From: Alistipes sp.
GTDB taxonomy: Bacteria > Bacteroidota > Bacteroidia > Bacteroidales > Rikenellaceae
Reading direction: 5' to 3'
Assembly: GCA_031285405.1 (NCBI GenBank)
Contig: JAITWH010000001.1
Coordinates: 1 to 55,569, forward strand
DNA length: 55,569 nt
Positions 28,967 through 37,909 of the stretch are shown here, one piece after another. Within the stretch, counting starts at the first letter, position 1. Each line of letters opens with the position of its first letter. A program made the position numbers and the translations under genes. The notes beneath the pieces are model-generated. The model worked only from the letters and a program-made list of their open reading frames with translations. It was not told the origin of the DNA and made no database searches.

Positions 28967-29551
28967 ATGAAAAACCTCCCGACCCTCCTCGCTGCAACAC
29001 CCCTAAGAAAAGTCGCCCGAACAACCCTCGCGGCGGCAACCATAGCGACAACCGCCCTCACGACCGGCTGCATATTCGAGCGCCAGACCAACACGCTCGA
29101 CTCACTGCCCGTGGGCGCGCCCATGCCCGAGTTCTCTGTCTCGAACCCCGACGGCACCATCGTGACCGACGCCGACCTCAGGGGCCATCGCACCGTTGTG
29201 GCACTATTCCGCACAACCTGCCCCGACTGCAGCCGCGAGATGCCAAATGTCGAGGAGGCGTTCCGCCGCACCAGCACAAGCACCGGCACCGCCAACAACC
29301 TTGACGTGCGTTTCGTCGCGATCTCCAAAGAGGACAACGCCGCCGAGACTGTGCCCGCCTACTGGGAGGCGACGGGCATGACGATGCCGTGGTTTCTCGA
29401 CCCCGCGGGTGCGGCGTTCGAGTCGTTCGGGGTGGCCTACGTGCCGACGCTCTATCTGTTCGGCACCGACGGCAAGGTCGCCTACGTGGCGGTCGAGACC
29501 TTCGACTTCTCCGCCGACGAACTCGTCACCCTCATCGAAAATCTGCAGTAG
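28967..29551 (+). CDS. Thioredoxin-like (TlpA/AhpC-TSA) lipoprotein
   Basis: A 194-residue exported thiol-disulfide protein. A long signal peptide ends in LTTGC (Cys35, lipidated). The redoxin domain begins at LPVGAPMPEFSVSN, with active site CPDC (C85, C88) followed by SREMPNVEEAF. A cis-Pro strand (VAYVPTLYLFG) completes the fold. The CPxC dithiol and membrane anchor suggest a periplasmic reductant or TlpA-type cytochrome or cell-envelope maturation factor. TACCTTTA at 28949-28956 is an imperfect -7 box. The 14-bp palindrome follows immediately after the stop (29553-29566). Confidence 0.85.
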   Translation: MKNLPTLLAATPLRKVARTTLAAATIATTALTTGCIFERQTNTLDSLPVGAPMPEFSVSNPDGTIVTDADLRGHRTVVALFRTTCPDCSREMPNVEEAFRRTSTSTGTANNLDVRFVAISKEDNAAETVPAYWEATGMTMPWFLDPAGAAFESFGVAYVPTLYLFGTDGKVAYVAVETFDFSADELVTLIENLQ

Positions 29552-29584
29552 GGTCGGAACGCCGACAGCGATACGCCGACCGAT

Positions 29585-30259
29585 TCACTCCTCCAAATAG
29601 CTGTTGTAGTAGTCGCCATAGATTTCGTTTTTTCGCCGCCAAAATCTCGGGTTCAGTGTCATCGACACGCCGAACCTGTGATGCCCGATCCACCGCGTGA
29701 GCCCGTTACGCAGAAAAAAGTTGTATCCATAGAACACCTCCACCCTCACAAACGACAGCATGAGCCGCGGCGTCAGCAGCACCGCATCAGCCGCCCCGTC
29801 CGAAAAATAGGAGACGTCGGCGCCGAAAGCCATGCCGATGACGGGCGTGGCGCGAATGTACTCGACCCCCGCCTTTCCACCCCCCAACAGCTTGTTACTC
29901 AGCAACATCTCGCCCGCAACGTAGGGCCGCAGATTGCTGTACCCAAACGACAGATACTCGCTGGCGGCGGTGTAACCGATGCGCTGAATGTCGAGGCTGA
30001 CCCCCGCCTCGGCGAAGAGTCCCCGCTGCACGGCGAGCCCAAACCTCGGCGCGACACCCGTAAAAGAGCTCAGCACATGCTCGCCCTCTTGCGATTCGAT
30101 CGCCTCGGCCATCCCCTCCAACAGCGCGCGCGGGGTCTCTCGCGCCGGATCGTGCACCTCGGCATGCTCCCCGGCATGCTCTTCATGCCCATTCTGCGCC
30201 CGACCGAAAAGGCCGACCATCATCGCGCACAACAACAGGATAAACTTTTTCACAGCCAC
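29585..30259 (-). CDS. Outer-membrane/exported hypothetical protein
   Basis: Not assigned to a family. 224 residues, start GTG 30259 (or GTG 30253). Residues 1-21 form a signal peptide (FILLLCAMMVGLFGRAQ). The mature N-terminus is His/Glu-rich (HEEHAGEHAEVHD), a possible metal-binding stretch. The remainder alternates hydrophobic and polar residues in strand-sized blocks (SLDIQRIGYTAAS, YFSDGAADAVLLTPRLMLSF, VEVFYGYNFFL), consistent with a small beta-barrel. It lies between convergent and divergent neighbours, without an operon. Confidence 0.6.
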   Translation of the reverse strand: MAVKKFILLLCAMMVGLFGRAQNGHEEHAGEHAEVHDPARETPRALLEGMAEAIESQEGEHVLSSFTGVAPRFGLAVQRGLFAEAGVSLDIQRIGYTAASEYLSFGYSNLRPYVAGEMLLSNKLLGGGKAGVEYIRATPVIGMAFGADVSYFSDGAADAVLLTPRLMLSFVRVEVFYGYNFFLRNGLTRWIGHHRFGVSMTLNPRFWRRKNEIYGDYYNSYLEE

Positions 30260-30292
30260 AAAATTAAAAAAAATCTCTACCTTTACATCTTA

Positions 30293-33200
30293 ATGCAAAG
30301 CTTTTTAGGACAGGTAGCATCCGACCTCTACGGTCGTTACGGCGACGGAATTTCGTCGCTGCACACGGTGTTTCCATCTCGGCGTGCGGCGCTGTTCTTC
30401 GGCGACGCGCTCTCCGAACTCATCGAGAGGCCGCTCTGGCAACCCTCCGCGATCACGATCGACGCGCTGATGGAGGAGCTTTCGGGCCTCACGACGGGCG
30501 ACCGCCTGCGCCTCGTCACGGAGCTTTTTCGCGTCTACGGCGAGTTCCACCCGACGGAGAGTTTCGACAGCTTTTACTTCTGGGGCGAGCTGCTGCTCAG
30601 CGACTTCGACTCGATCGACAAGTACCTCGTGGACGCCGACGCACTCTTTTCCAACCTCGTCGACCTGCGCGAACTCGACCACCTTTTCGACATGGAACCC
30701 GAGGCCCGCGCAGCCGTCGAACGATTTTGGAGCACATTTTCGCGCGGCAACAGCAGCAACAGCGGCAGCAACAGCGGCAGCGACGACGACGAAAAAAATC
30801 TTTCGCCCGAGCAAAAAGATTTCCTCGCCGTCTGGCGCACCCTCGGCCCTGTCTACCACCGCTTTCGGGCGCGCCTGCGCGAGTTAGGCATCGCCTACCA
30901 GGGCATGGTCTACCGCGAGGCGGCGGAGAGAATTCGCGACGGTCGCGCACCACAAATCCCTGACCGCCATTACGTTATCGCCGGATTCAACGCGCTCGGC
31001 CGTTGCGAGCAGACGCTGTTCGACCACCTGCGCGGCACCTTCCGCGTCGACTTCTACTGGGACCACGACAGCTACTTCACGACCGACCCGACGCAGGAGG
31101 CGGGCATGTTCATGCGCGACAACCTGCGCCGTTTCCCGCCGGTGTCCAAGCTCTCGGGCGGCCACGATAACTTCGTGAAACCCAAGACGATACGCTCAGT
31201 TTCGGCAGCCAGCGACGTCCTCCAGTGCAAATACGCCGGCCTCGCACTCTCCCGCCTCGGCGGCAGCGGCAACAACCCGAAAAACGCCCCTGAAAACACC
31301 CCCCTCGGCAAGGAAACCGCAGTCGTACTATGCGACGAAAGCCTGCTAACACCACTGCTCTGGTCGATGCCGCCCGAGGTCGCAAACATCAATATCACAA
31401 TGGGTTACCCGCTGCGAATGCACCCCGCGTACACCTTTGTCGAGCGGCTGATAGAGCTTCAAAACCGACGACGCACCAGTCGCAACTCGCTGGCTTTCTA
31501 CCACAGCGACGTCCACGGCCTGCTCCGCCACCCCTACCTCTCAAGCATCGACACGAGCGACGACAACACCCTAACAACCAACATATTAAACTCAAAATAT
31601 GTCTACATAGGAGCAAAAAGGCTACGCACAACGCCCCTCTTCGAACTGATCTTCTCCGCCCCCGAAGGCTGGCAGGAAATCTCTGACTATCTGATAGATA
31701 CCATAGCCGCCATAGCCAAAAACCTAACAAACGACAAAAACAACAGCGACAGCGACAAAAAAAACACCCCCAACACCACCGTCCCAATCCTAACCATAAT
31801 AACCGACCACATCCGAACCCTGGCCAACTCCCTGAGCCAATGCGACATAGCGCTAACCACCAAGACCTACGCAACCCTATTAAGAAGAAGCCTGCAATCG
31901 GTAACCATCCCCTTCGAGGGCGAACCGCTCGACGGGGTGCAGGTTATGGGCATCCTGGAGACCCGCGCGTTGGACTTCGACAACATCATTTTCCTCTCGT
32001 CGGGCGACAGCACGATGCCCGGCAGCCTCGTCGGCGCACCGTCGTTCATCCCCTACAACCTCAAGGCGGCGTACGGCCTGCCCACGCCCGAGCACCACGA
32101 GGGTGTCTACGCCTACCATTTTTTCCGCCTCATTTCGCGCGCGCGCCACATCGAGTTGGTCTGGTCGCGCACCTCCGACGACCGCAACACCGGCACACCC
32201 AGCCGCTACATCCTGCAACTCGACTACGAATCGCCGCACACCGTTGAGCACGACACAGTTACGGTCGACGTCAACCTCTCGCCCACCACCCCGATCTCGG
32301 TCGAAAAAAGCCCTGAAGTGATGTCGCGCCTTGGAGAATTCCTGCGCCCCGACGCCCCCGGCAGCCCCGCGCCCGATGGACGCACGACACCGCGCCGCCT
32401 CTCGCCGTCGCTATTTTTCACCTACGTCGAGTGCCCGCTGAAGTTCTATTTCCGCGGCGTGGCGCGCCTGCGACCCGACGACGAGGTGACGGAGGGGGTC
32501 GACAGCGCGCTGTTGGGCAACATCTTCCACCGCGCCATGCAGCTGATTTACACACCGTTAACCGGTCTGCCCGACCCGCGCCCACAGATCCGCAACCTGA
32601 TAGGCTCACCCACCGTCGAGGCTGCGATCACCCAGGCCGCAGCCGAACTCTACGCCCGCGAAGAGAACCCCGCACCCGCCACATCCGTCACATCCGTCAC
32701 ACCCGCATCCGTTACATATGTCACACCTCCCGCAACCGTTACATCCGTAACACCCGACAACCGCGACGGCACGATCTTGCTGGCCCACAGGACGATATCC
32801 GACTACATCAACCGCAGCATCCTCCCGTTCGACGCCTCGCAACCCGAGCCGTTCACCATCGACCGACTCGAACACCGCATCGAATCCCCGTTCCGGTTCG
32901 ACTCCGGCACCGTCGTTTTTTCGGGCATCGCCGACCGCATCGACAGCCTCAAAAGCCGCGAAACACTCAACCCGGGCGAGCGCGAAACCCCAACCCTCCG
33001 AGTGGTCGACTACAAGACAGGCAGCCCCCACAACAACGCCTCGGCGCTGCTCCAAATGAGCCTATACTCGATGATGCTCCAAAAAGGCGACAAAACCCAA
33101 AACGAAAACGAGGCCGGAATCATCCTAACCTCGCTATACTACGTCCGCGACATGACACGCCCCGACTGGTCGCCCCCCACCGCCAAAAGCGCAACCATCC

Positions 33201-33379
33201 CCAAAAACGCGACCACATCAAAAAGCAAAACCGTAACATCGGAGACACCCGAGTTCGAGGAGGATCTGCGCACGACACTCGCGGAGCTGTTCGACCCGCA
33301 AATCCCATTCACCCAGACCCCCGACCCAAAACCATGCGAATGGTGCGACTTCCGCACAATCTGCCAGCGCGTCAACTAA
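30293..33379 (+). CDS. AddB-like PD-(D/E)XK nuclease with iron-sulfur cysteines
   Basis: A 1028-residue protein of the RecB-type nuclease/AddB group, which processes double-strand ends for recombination repair. ATG 30293 was chosen; upstream in-frame sequence is antisense to another gene. The C-terminal nuclease has GIADRID (878-884) and VDYKTG (905-910, catalytic D906/K908). Cys714 (VECPLKF), C1015, C1018 and C1024 match the AddB [4Fe-4S] staple. The N-terminal two-thirds is an inactive helicase-like region. Residues about 149-165 are a Ser/Asn/Gly run, and about 801-820 a Thr/Val/Pro repeat. The usual addA helicase partner is not adjacent. Confidence 0.8.
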   Translation: MQSFLGQVASDLYGRYGDGISSLHTVFPSRRAALFFGDALSELIERPLWQPSAITIDALMEELSGLTTGDRLRLVTELFRVYGEFHPTESFDSFYFWGELLLSDFDSIDKYLVDADALFSNLVDLRELDHLFDMEPEARAAVERFWSTFSRGNSSNSGSNSGSDDDEKNLSPEQKDFLAVWRTLGPVYHRFRARLRELGIAYQGMVYREAAERIRDGRAPQIPDRHYVIAGFNALGRCEQTLFDHLRGTFRVDFYWDHDSYFTTDPTQEAGMFMRDNLRRFPPVSKLSGGHDNFVKPKTIRSVSAASDVLQCKYAGLALSRLGGSGNNPKNAPENTPLGKETAVVLCDESLLTPLLWSMPPEVANINITMGYPLRMHPAYTFVERLIELQNRRRTSRNSLAFYHSDVHGLLRHPYLSSIDTSDDNTLTTNILNSKYVYIGAKRLRTTPLFELIFSAPEGWQEISDYLIDTIAAIAKNLTNDKNNSDSDKKNTPNTTVPILTIITDHIRTLANSLSQCDIALTTKTYATLLRRSLQSVTIPFEGEPLDGVQVMGILETRALDFDNIIFLSSGDSTMPGSLVGAPSFIPYNLKAAYGLPTPEHHEGVYAYHFFRLISRARHIELVWSRTSDDRNTGTPSRYILQLDYESPHTVEHDTVTVDVNLSPTTPISVEKSPEVMSRLGEFLRPDAPGSPAPDGRTTPRRLSPSLFFTYVECPLKFYFRGVARLRPDDEVTEGVDSALLGNIFHRAMQLIYTPLTGLPDPRPQIRNLIGSPTVEAAITQAAAELYAREENPAPATSVTSVTPASVTYVTPPATVTSVTPDNRDGTILLAHRTISDYINRSILPFDASQPEPFTIDRLEHRIESPFRFDSGTVVFSGIADRIDSLKSRETLNPGERETPTLRVVDYKTGSPHNNASALLQMSLYSMMLQKGDKTQNENEAGIILTSLYYVRDMTRPDWSPPTAKSATIPKNATTSKSKTVTSETPEFEEDLRTTLAELFDPQIPFTQTPDPKPCEWCDFRTICQRVN

Positions 33380-33409
33380 GTTTTTAGTTATATAACTAAA
33401 AACTTAGTT
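33374..33409. terminator. Bidirectional terminator between nuclease and glnN
   Basis: A perfect 36-bp palindrome with arms running AACTAAGTTTTTAGTTA outwards from a TATA centre. It overlaps the nuclease stop codon and has T-rich tails on both strands, serving the two convergent genes. Confidence 0.8.
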
Positions 33410-33448
33410 AACACACAGATAAAGCTGTTCAAACAGCCCGCAAAAAAC

Positions 33449-35635
33449 TCAAATAGTAAACATCTCCCGATACTTAGGAAGAGTCCAAAGCCGATCATCG
33501 ACGATCATCTCCAGAGCGTCGACATGAGTCCTAATCTGCGCCATAAACGGCTCGACCTCAACCTCATAACCCTCCGCACGAGCGGGAATAGACTCGACGA
33601 CGTTCCATTTTTTCCGCGCCTCGACCATGTTATGCACCAACTCACGAATGGCGGCAACATGACCCGAAATCTCCTTTATCACCCCCATCTCCGAATGCGT
33701 CATCGACACCCCGTCGTTCCGAAACAGCTCCTTCACCCCCCGAACATTCTCGATCAGCACATTCTGAAAACGTATCGCCGTGGGTATTATGTGATTGACA
33801 GCCAGGTCGCCCAGCACCCTCGACTCGATCTGCACCTTCTTGAGATAGGTCTCGCACTTGATCTCGTATCTCGCCTCCAGCTCATCCTTCGAGAACACCC
33901 CCATCCCGACAAACAGCTCCATGTTGCGCCCCTCGACATACTCGCTGATGGCGGCGGTAACGCTCGTCATCGCCTTGAGCCCCCGCGACTCGGCCTCGAC
34001 GTGCCACTCGGTTCCATAACCGTTACCCTCGAAACGAATGTGCCGCGAACTGATGATGAACTCCCTGATCACCTGCAATATAGCCTCATCTTTCTTCGCC
34101 CCGCCGCCCGTGAGTCGCTCGACCTCGGCGGCAAACAACCTCAGCTGTTCGGCCATCGCAGTGTTCAGCACGATCAGCGGCATTGCACAGTTCGCCGACG
34201 CCCCCAACGCCCTCAGCTCAAAACGATTACCGGTAAAGGCAAACGGCGAGGTACGATTCCTGTCGGTGTTGTCCAACATGATCTCGGGAATTTTGCCGAT
34301 GTCGAGTTTAATACCCGTCTTCTCATCCGACGACAGCCCCCGCTTCCCGCCGACGCGCTCCTCGATATCGGCCAGCACCTCGTTCAGCGTCTGCCCCGTG
34401 AACACCGAGAAGATCGCGGGCGGCGCCTCTCCCCCACCCAACCGATGCGAGTTTCCGGCTGTCGCCACCGATGCCATTATCATGTTGCCATGCTCGGCGG
34501 CAGCCTTAAGCGCGCAAACAAAAAATGCCAAAAACTGCATATTGCCCTTAGGGGTCTTCCCGGGAGCAAACAGATTCTGCCCCGTCGACGTAGCAAGCGA
34601 CCAGTTGATATGCTTGCCCGACCCGTTGACCCCCTGAAAAGGCTTCTCGTGAAACAGCACCTGCATCTTATGCTTCACCGCGGTGCGCCTCATCACCGTC
34701 ATCAGCAGCGTGTTGTGGTCGACGGCAATGTTGGCCTCCTCGAACATCGGCGCGCACTCATACTGATTCGGCGCGGTCTCGTTGTGACGAGTCTTCAGAG
34801 GAATCCCCAGCCGGAAACACCTCATCTCGACATCCTTCATAAAGGCCACGACGCGCTCGGGAATCTCGCCCCAATAGTGATCTTCCAACTGCTGATCCTT
34901 GGCGGCGCTATGCCCCATCAGCGTTCGCCCCGTCTGCGCAAGGTCGGGCCGCGCCTTGTAGAGCGCCTCGTCCACAAGGAAATACTCCTGCTCCCAACCC
35001 AATGTCGGCACAACCTTCGTAACCTCCTTGTCAAACAGCTGACTCACAGGCACCGCGGCGGCATCCAGCACCGCCATCGAGCGCAGCAGCGGCGTCTTGA
35101 AGTCGAGTGCCGCACCGGTGTACGAGATAAATACGCTCGGTATACATAAGGTATCGTCGATCAGAAAGGTGGGCGACGAGGGATCCCACGCACTGTACCC
35201 CCTCGCCTCGAATGTGTTGCGCAGCCCGCCTGTCGGGAACGACGATGCGTCTGGCTCCTGCTGCACAAGCAGGTCGCCGCTGAAGTTCTCCATCGCCCCT
35301 CCGCCCCACATCGGCTCGAAAAACGTGTCGTGCTTCTCGGCCGTCGAGTCGTTCAGCGGCTGAAACCAGTGTGTGTAGTGCGTCGCGCCGTGATCCATCG
35401 CCCACGCCTTCATTCCGGCGGCCACCTGATCGGCGACTCGTCTGTCGATGCGGCGATTCTCCTCGATTGCCAGCACTACGCTCTCGAACACCGCTTTGGG
35501 CAGATACTGCCTCATCTGTTCGCGGCCGAACACGTCGCATCCGAACCACGACGAAATTTTCTCCTCTGGAAATTCGATCTTCAGAGCCTCGCGCCTCTCC
35601 ATTTCGCGCAACGCTTCAAACCTTACTGTGCTCAT
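33449..35635 (-). CDS. glnN: Glutamine synthetase type III
   Basis: ATP-dependent ammonia assimilation into glutamine. The 728-residue protein from MSTVRFEAL is the large GSIII form typical of Bacteroidota; the frame stays open 25 codons further upstream, but that part overlaps leader hairpins. Diagnostic stretches include WFGCDVFGREQMRQYLPK, the Mg/Glu site VLPTLGWEQEYFLVDEALY, LKTRHNETAPNQYECAPMFE, NGSGKHINWSLAT and ALGASANCAMPL. It is transcribed toward the nuclease gene and has its own leader with two G-rich hairpins. It is probably the main glutamine synthetase of this organism. Confidence 0.95.
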   Translation of the reverse strand: MSTVRFEALREMERREALKIEFPEEKISSWFGCDVFGREQMRQYLPKAVFESVVLAIEENRRIDRRVADQVAAGMKAWAMDHGATHYTHWFQPLNDSTAEKHDTFFEPMWGGGAMENFSGDLLVQQEPDASSFPTGGLRNTFEARGYSAWDPSSPTFLIDDTLCIPSVFISYTGAALDFKTPLLRSMAVLDAAAVPVSQLFDKEVTKVVPTLGWEQEYFLVDEALYKARPDLAQTGRTLMGHSAAKDQQLEDHYWGEIPERVVAFMKDVEMRCFRLGIPLKTRHNETAPNQYECAPMFEEANIAVDHNTLLMTVMRRTAVKHKMQVLFHEKPFQGVNGSGKHINWSLATSTGQNLFAPGKTPKGNMQFLAFFVCALKAAAEHGNMIMASVATAGNSHRLGGGEAPPAIFSVFTGQTLNEVLADIEERVGGKRGLSSDEKTGIKLDIGKIPEIMLDNTDRNRTSPFAFTGNRFELRALGASANCAMPLIVLNTAMAEQLRLFAAEVERLTGGGAKKDEAILQVIREFIISSRHIRFEGNGYGTEWHVEAESRGLKAMTSVTAAISEYVEGRNMELFVGMGVFSKDELEARYEIKCETYLKKVQIESRVLGDLAVNHIIPTAIRFQNVLIENVRGVKELFRNDGVSMTHSEMGVIKEISGHVAAIRELVHNMVEARKKWNVVESIPARAEGYEVEVEPFMAQIRTHVDALEMIVDDRLWTLPKYREMFTI

Positions 35636-35816
35636 TTTCGCATTTTTTAAAGAGACCCCCCCTAAAAACAGGGGGTCGACCCCGCAAAAGTACACTTTTT
35701 TCCGAGACATCCCCCATTTTTCAGGGGGGTACCCCTCAAAAAAAGTGCATTTTTTCGAACAATGCCCGAAAAATCAAAAATTCCGCGTAGCTAAAAACCG
35801 CCGCGGCCGTTGCCGC
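35636..35816 (-). promoter_or_regulatory. glnN promoter and hairpin-rich leader
   Basis: CAAAAGTA (35685-35692) reads TACTTTTG on the minus strand, a TAnnTTTG box. Between it and the glnN start lies a hairpin pairing GACCCCC (35653 region) with GGGGGTC (35671-35677). A second, similar C-run/G-run hairpin lies upstream of the promoter (35711-35731). The distal end carries GCGTAGCTA and GCGGCCGTTGCCGC, both members of the dispersed repeat set. Confidence 0.5.
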
Positions 35817-36833
35817 TCAGTCGAAGGACTGCATCCCAGAACCGGCAATGCGAACAATACGCTGATAGTCGGAGGGAGTAAGCTCCATAAAGAAGTAGTG
35901 AATCGGGTCGACCCGCATGCCGTCATGCCTCACCTCGTAGTGCAGGTGCGGAGCCAGCGATAGCCCCGAGTTACCCGTGCGGGCGATGATGTCGCCGCGG
36001 CGCACACTCTGCCCGACCCTCACTCCGGCCCGACTCAGGTGGCTGTAAGTCGTTTGATATCCGTTGCCATGGTCGATGACCACTGTGCGCCCCGACCCCG
36101 TGCTGCGCATCGACACGTCGCGCACCGTTCCGTCGGCCGTCGCAAAGACGGGCGTACCCTCGGGCACGGTGTAGTCGACCCCGCCATGTGGCCGCAGCGT
36201 GCGGAAGAACGGGTGGATGCGCAGACCGTACGAGGCCGTCAGCAGCGTGAGATCGTTGTTGACGATAGGTTGTATCGAGGGTATTCGGTCGACCCCGCCC
36301 CCCGTCTCGGCAATGCGCTGCTGCACGCGAGAGTAGATATCGTCGAGGTGCGCAACCGCGGCTGCGTAGTCGTCCGATCGTGAGAGAAACTCGGCGGCAA
36401 GCGCGCGGTTGTCCATCGCGGTGAGTCGTTCGTATGAGCGCCACGTCTCATCCTGCCCAATCCCCTCGAAGTCGTAGGGGTCGCTCTCGAACAGCACGCG
36501 AAAGACGTTGCGGTCGCGCTCTGATACGTTGTCCAGCACCAGCATCAGACTGTCGTACTGCTCGCTCAGCTGCTCGTACTCTCTCGCCAGGCGAATTGTG
36601 GAGCGACGCAGACGCAACTCGGGCCCCGTGTCGAACGTGAGCGAAAATACCACATAGTAGCTCACCGCCACCGCCACCCAGGCCAACAGGTGAACCAACC
36701 CGCGCAGCACCCCGCGCCGAAAACGACGAAAGCGAGGCCGGTCGCGGCGAGGCCTCTTGCGCGGACGAAACAGATCGCCCTCGTGTTGGCGCGCGACGTT
36801 GCTCTTTCTCTTTATGTCGCTCTTCGCACTCAT
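35817..36833 (-). CDS. M23-family (LytM) metallopeptidase, membrane-anchored
   Basis: Cell-wall endopeptidase family; 338 residues from MSAKSDIKRK. A very basic cytoplasmic tail (RPRKRPRRDRPRF-type) precedes one membrane helix near residue 55. A coiled-coil-like periplasmic stretch follows, then the M23 domain with zinc ligands in HGGVDYTVPEG and HLHYEVRHDG, plus VVIDHGNGYQTTYSHLS. All ligands are present, so it could be an active D,D-endopeptidase; family members also serve as MepM/NlpD-type activators. Its ATG overlaps the stop of the upstream M23 gene (ATGA). Confidence 0.88.
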   Translation of the reverse strand: MSAKSDIKRKSNVARQHEGDLFRPRKRPRRDRPRFRRFRRGVLRGLVHLLAWVAVAVSYYVVFSLTFDTGPELRLRRSTIRLAREYEQLSEQYDSLMLVLDNVSERDRNVFRVLFESDPYDFEGIGQDETWRSYERLTAMDNRALAAEFLSRSDDYAAAVAHLDDIYSRVQQRIAETGGGVDRIPSIQPIVNNDLTLLTASYGLRIHPFFRTLRPHGGVDYTVPEGTPVFATADGTVRDVSMRSTGSGRTVVIDHGNGYQTTYSHLSRAGVRVGQSVRRGDIIARTGNSGLSLAPHLHYEVRHDGMRVDPIHYFFMELTPSDYQRIVRIAGSGMQSFD

Positions 36834-37807
36834 TGAATCTCCTCCCACGGCTCAAAGATGAGGTTGTCGTTGGCCGAGTCGATGATCTTCTCAAACTCGG
36901 TGGGGTCCATATCTGTCTGAAAGTAGCTCACGGGGTTAACCTGCCGCCCCCCGTAGAGCACCTCGTAGTGGAGGTGTGTCGAGGTCGAGGTGCCGGTGCT
37001 GCCCATCTCGGCGATCAGCTCGCCGCGCTTTACGAACTGCCCCTCGGTGACGAGGTACTCGCTCAGATGGGCATATCGGGTGCGATAGCCGAATCCGTGG
37101 TCGACCACCACACTGCGTCCGTAGCCCCCGTTGGTGCCGACGAACGAGACGAATCCGTCGCCCGTGGCATATATCGGATCGCCCCTGCTCCCCCCCAAGT
37201 CGATCCCGCGGTGCATCTGATATCTGCCATGAATCGGATGAAGCCTCATGCCGAACGGGCCCACGCCACGGAATTTGCGAATGTCGATAGGCAGCAGCGC
37301 CGGAATCGCCGTCGCCATCTGCTCCTTGTCCGAGGCGAGGGTCTGCAACTCGTCGAGCGATACCGACTGCAGATAGAGTCGGCGTGCAAAGCGGTCGAGG
37401 TCGCGCCACGTGGAGGTGATGAGGGGCGCGAAGTGGTCGTCGGCAAATTCGGCGTACCGCGCGGCGGGATAGTCCAGATAGACCCCCGCGATGTCGAGCG
37501 TGTCGGCCCCGAAGAGCGATCGGTATACCATGTTGTCGCGATGCTTGAGCTCGTCGAGCACGCGGGTCGTGGAGCGAATTTTCTCGTCGAGAATGCGATA
37601 GTTGTCAAACAGCTCGGCGTTGCCGCGACCGATGTTGTACATCTTGGGGGTGTAGAAAGCGTATGTGAAGACCAGGTTGGCGACCGAAACCAGAATGAAG
37701 CCCAACAGCAGGTAGCGCAACACGGTGTAGATCCCGTAGCGGATCGACAGTGATGTGCGCTCGCGTTTGGCCTCGCGTTTGGCCCGTTTCAGCTCTTTCT
37801 TCGACAT
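36830..37807 (-). CDS. M23-family (LytM) metallopeptidase, paralogue of the downstream gene
   Basis: 325 residues. A basic N-terminus (KKELKRAKREAKRE), one membrane helix near 30-50, a helical linker, then the M23 domain with HRGIDLGGSRGDPIY, VVVDHGFGYRTRYAHLS and HLHYEVLYGG. The zinc ligands are intact. It is paralogous and translationally coupled to the next gene, so the pair may act together in peptidoglycan remodelling at division or elongation sites. It is divergent from alaS. Confidence 0.88.
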   Translation of the reverse strand: MSKKELKRAKREAKRERTSLSIRYGIYTVLRYLLLGFILVSVANLVFTYAFYTPKMYNIGRGNAELFDNYRILDEKIRSTTRVLDELKHRDNMVYRSLFGADTLDIAGVYLDYPAARYAEFADDHFAPLITSTWRDLDRFARRLYLQSVSLDELQTLASDKEQMATAIPALLPIDIRKFRGVGPFGMRLHPIHGRYQMHRGIDLGGSRGDPIYATGDGFVSFVGTNGGYGRSVVVDHGFGYRTRYAHLSEYLVTEGQFVKRGELIAEMGSTGTSTSTHLHYEVLYGGRQVNPVSYFQTDMDPTEFEKIIDSANDNLIFEPWEEIQ

Positions 37808-37858
37808 TTATGGGTGGCGATTTTCGCCCGATTGTGGCAAAAATAGATAAAATTAGCG

Positions 37859-37866
37859 TAATTTTG
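37859..37866 (+). promoter_or_regulatory. -7 promoter box for alaS
   Basis: TAATTTTG matches TAnnTTTG, 43 nt before the alaS start in the region between the divergent M23 and alaS genes. No T-box or leader peptide is seen. Confidence 0.5.
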
Positions 37867-37909
37867 CGCTTTAATTAAACGTTTTACTCCACAGATTTAT
37901 TACGAAACG

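Noticed and set aside
29678-30292. In-frame upstream extension of the nuclease gene
   Set aside because: It is antisense to the small outer-membrane protein gene and lacks family similarity; ATG 30293 gives the natural start.
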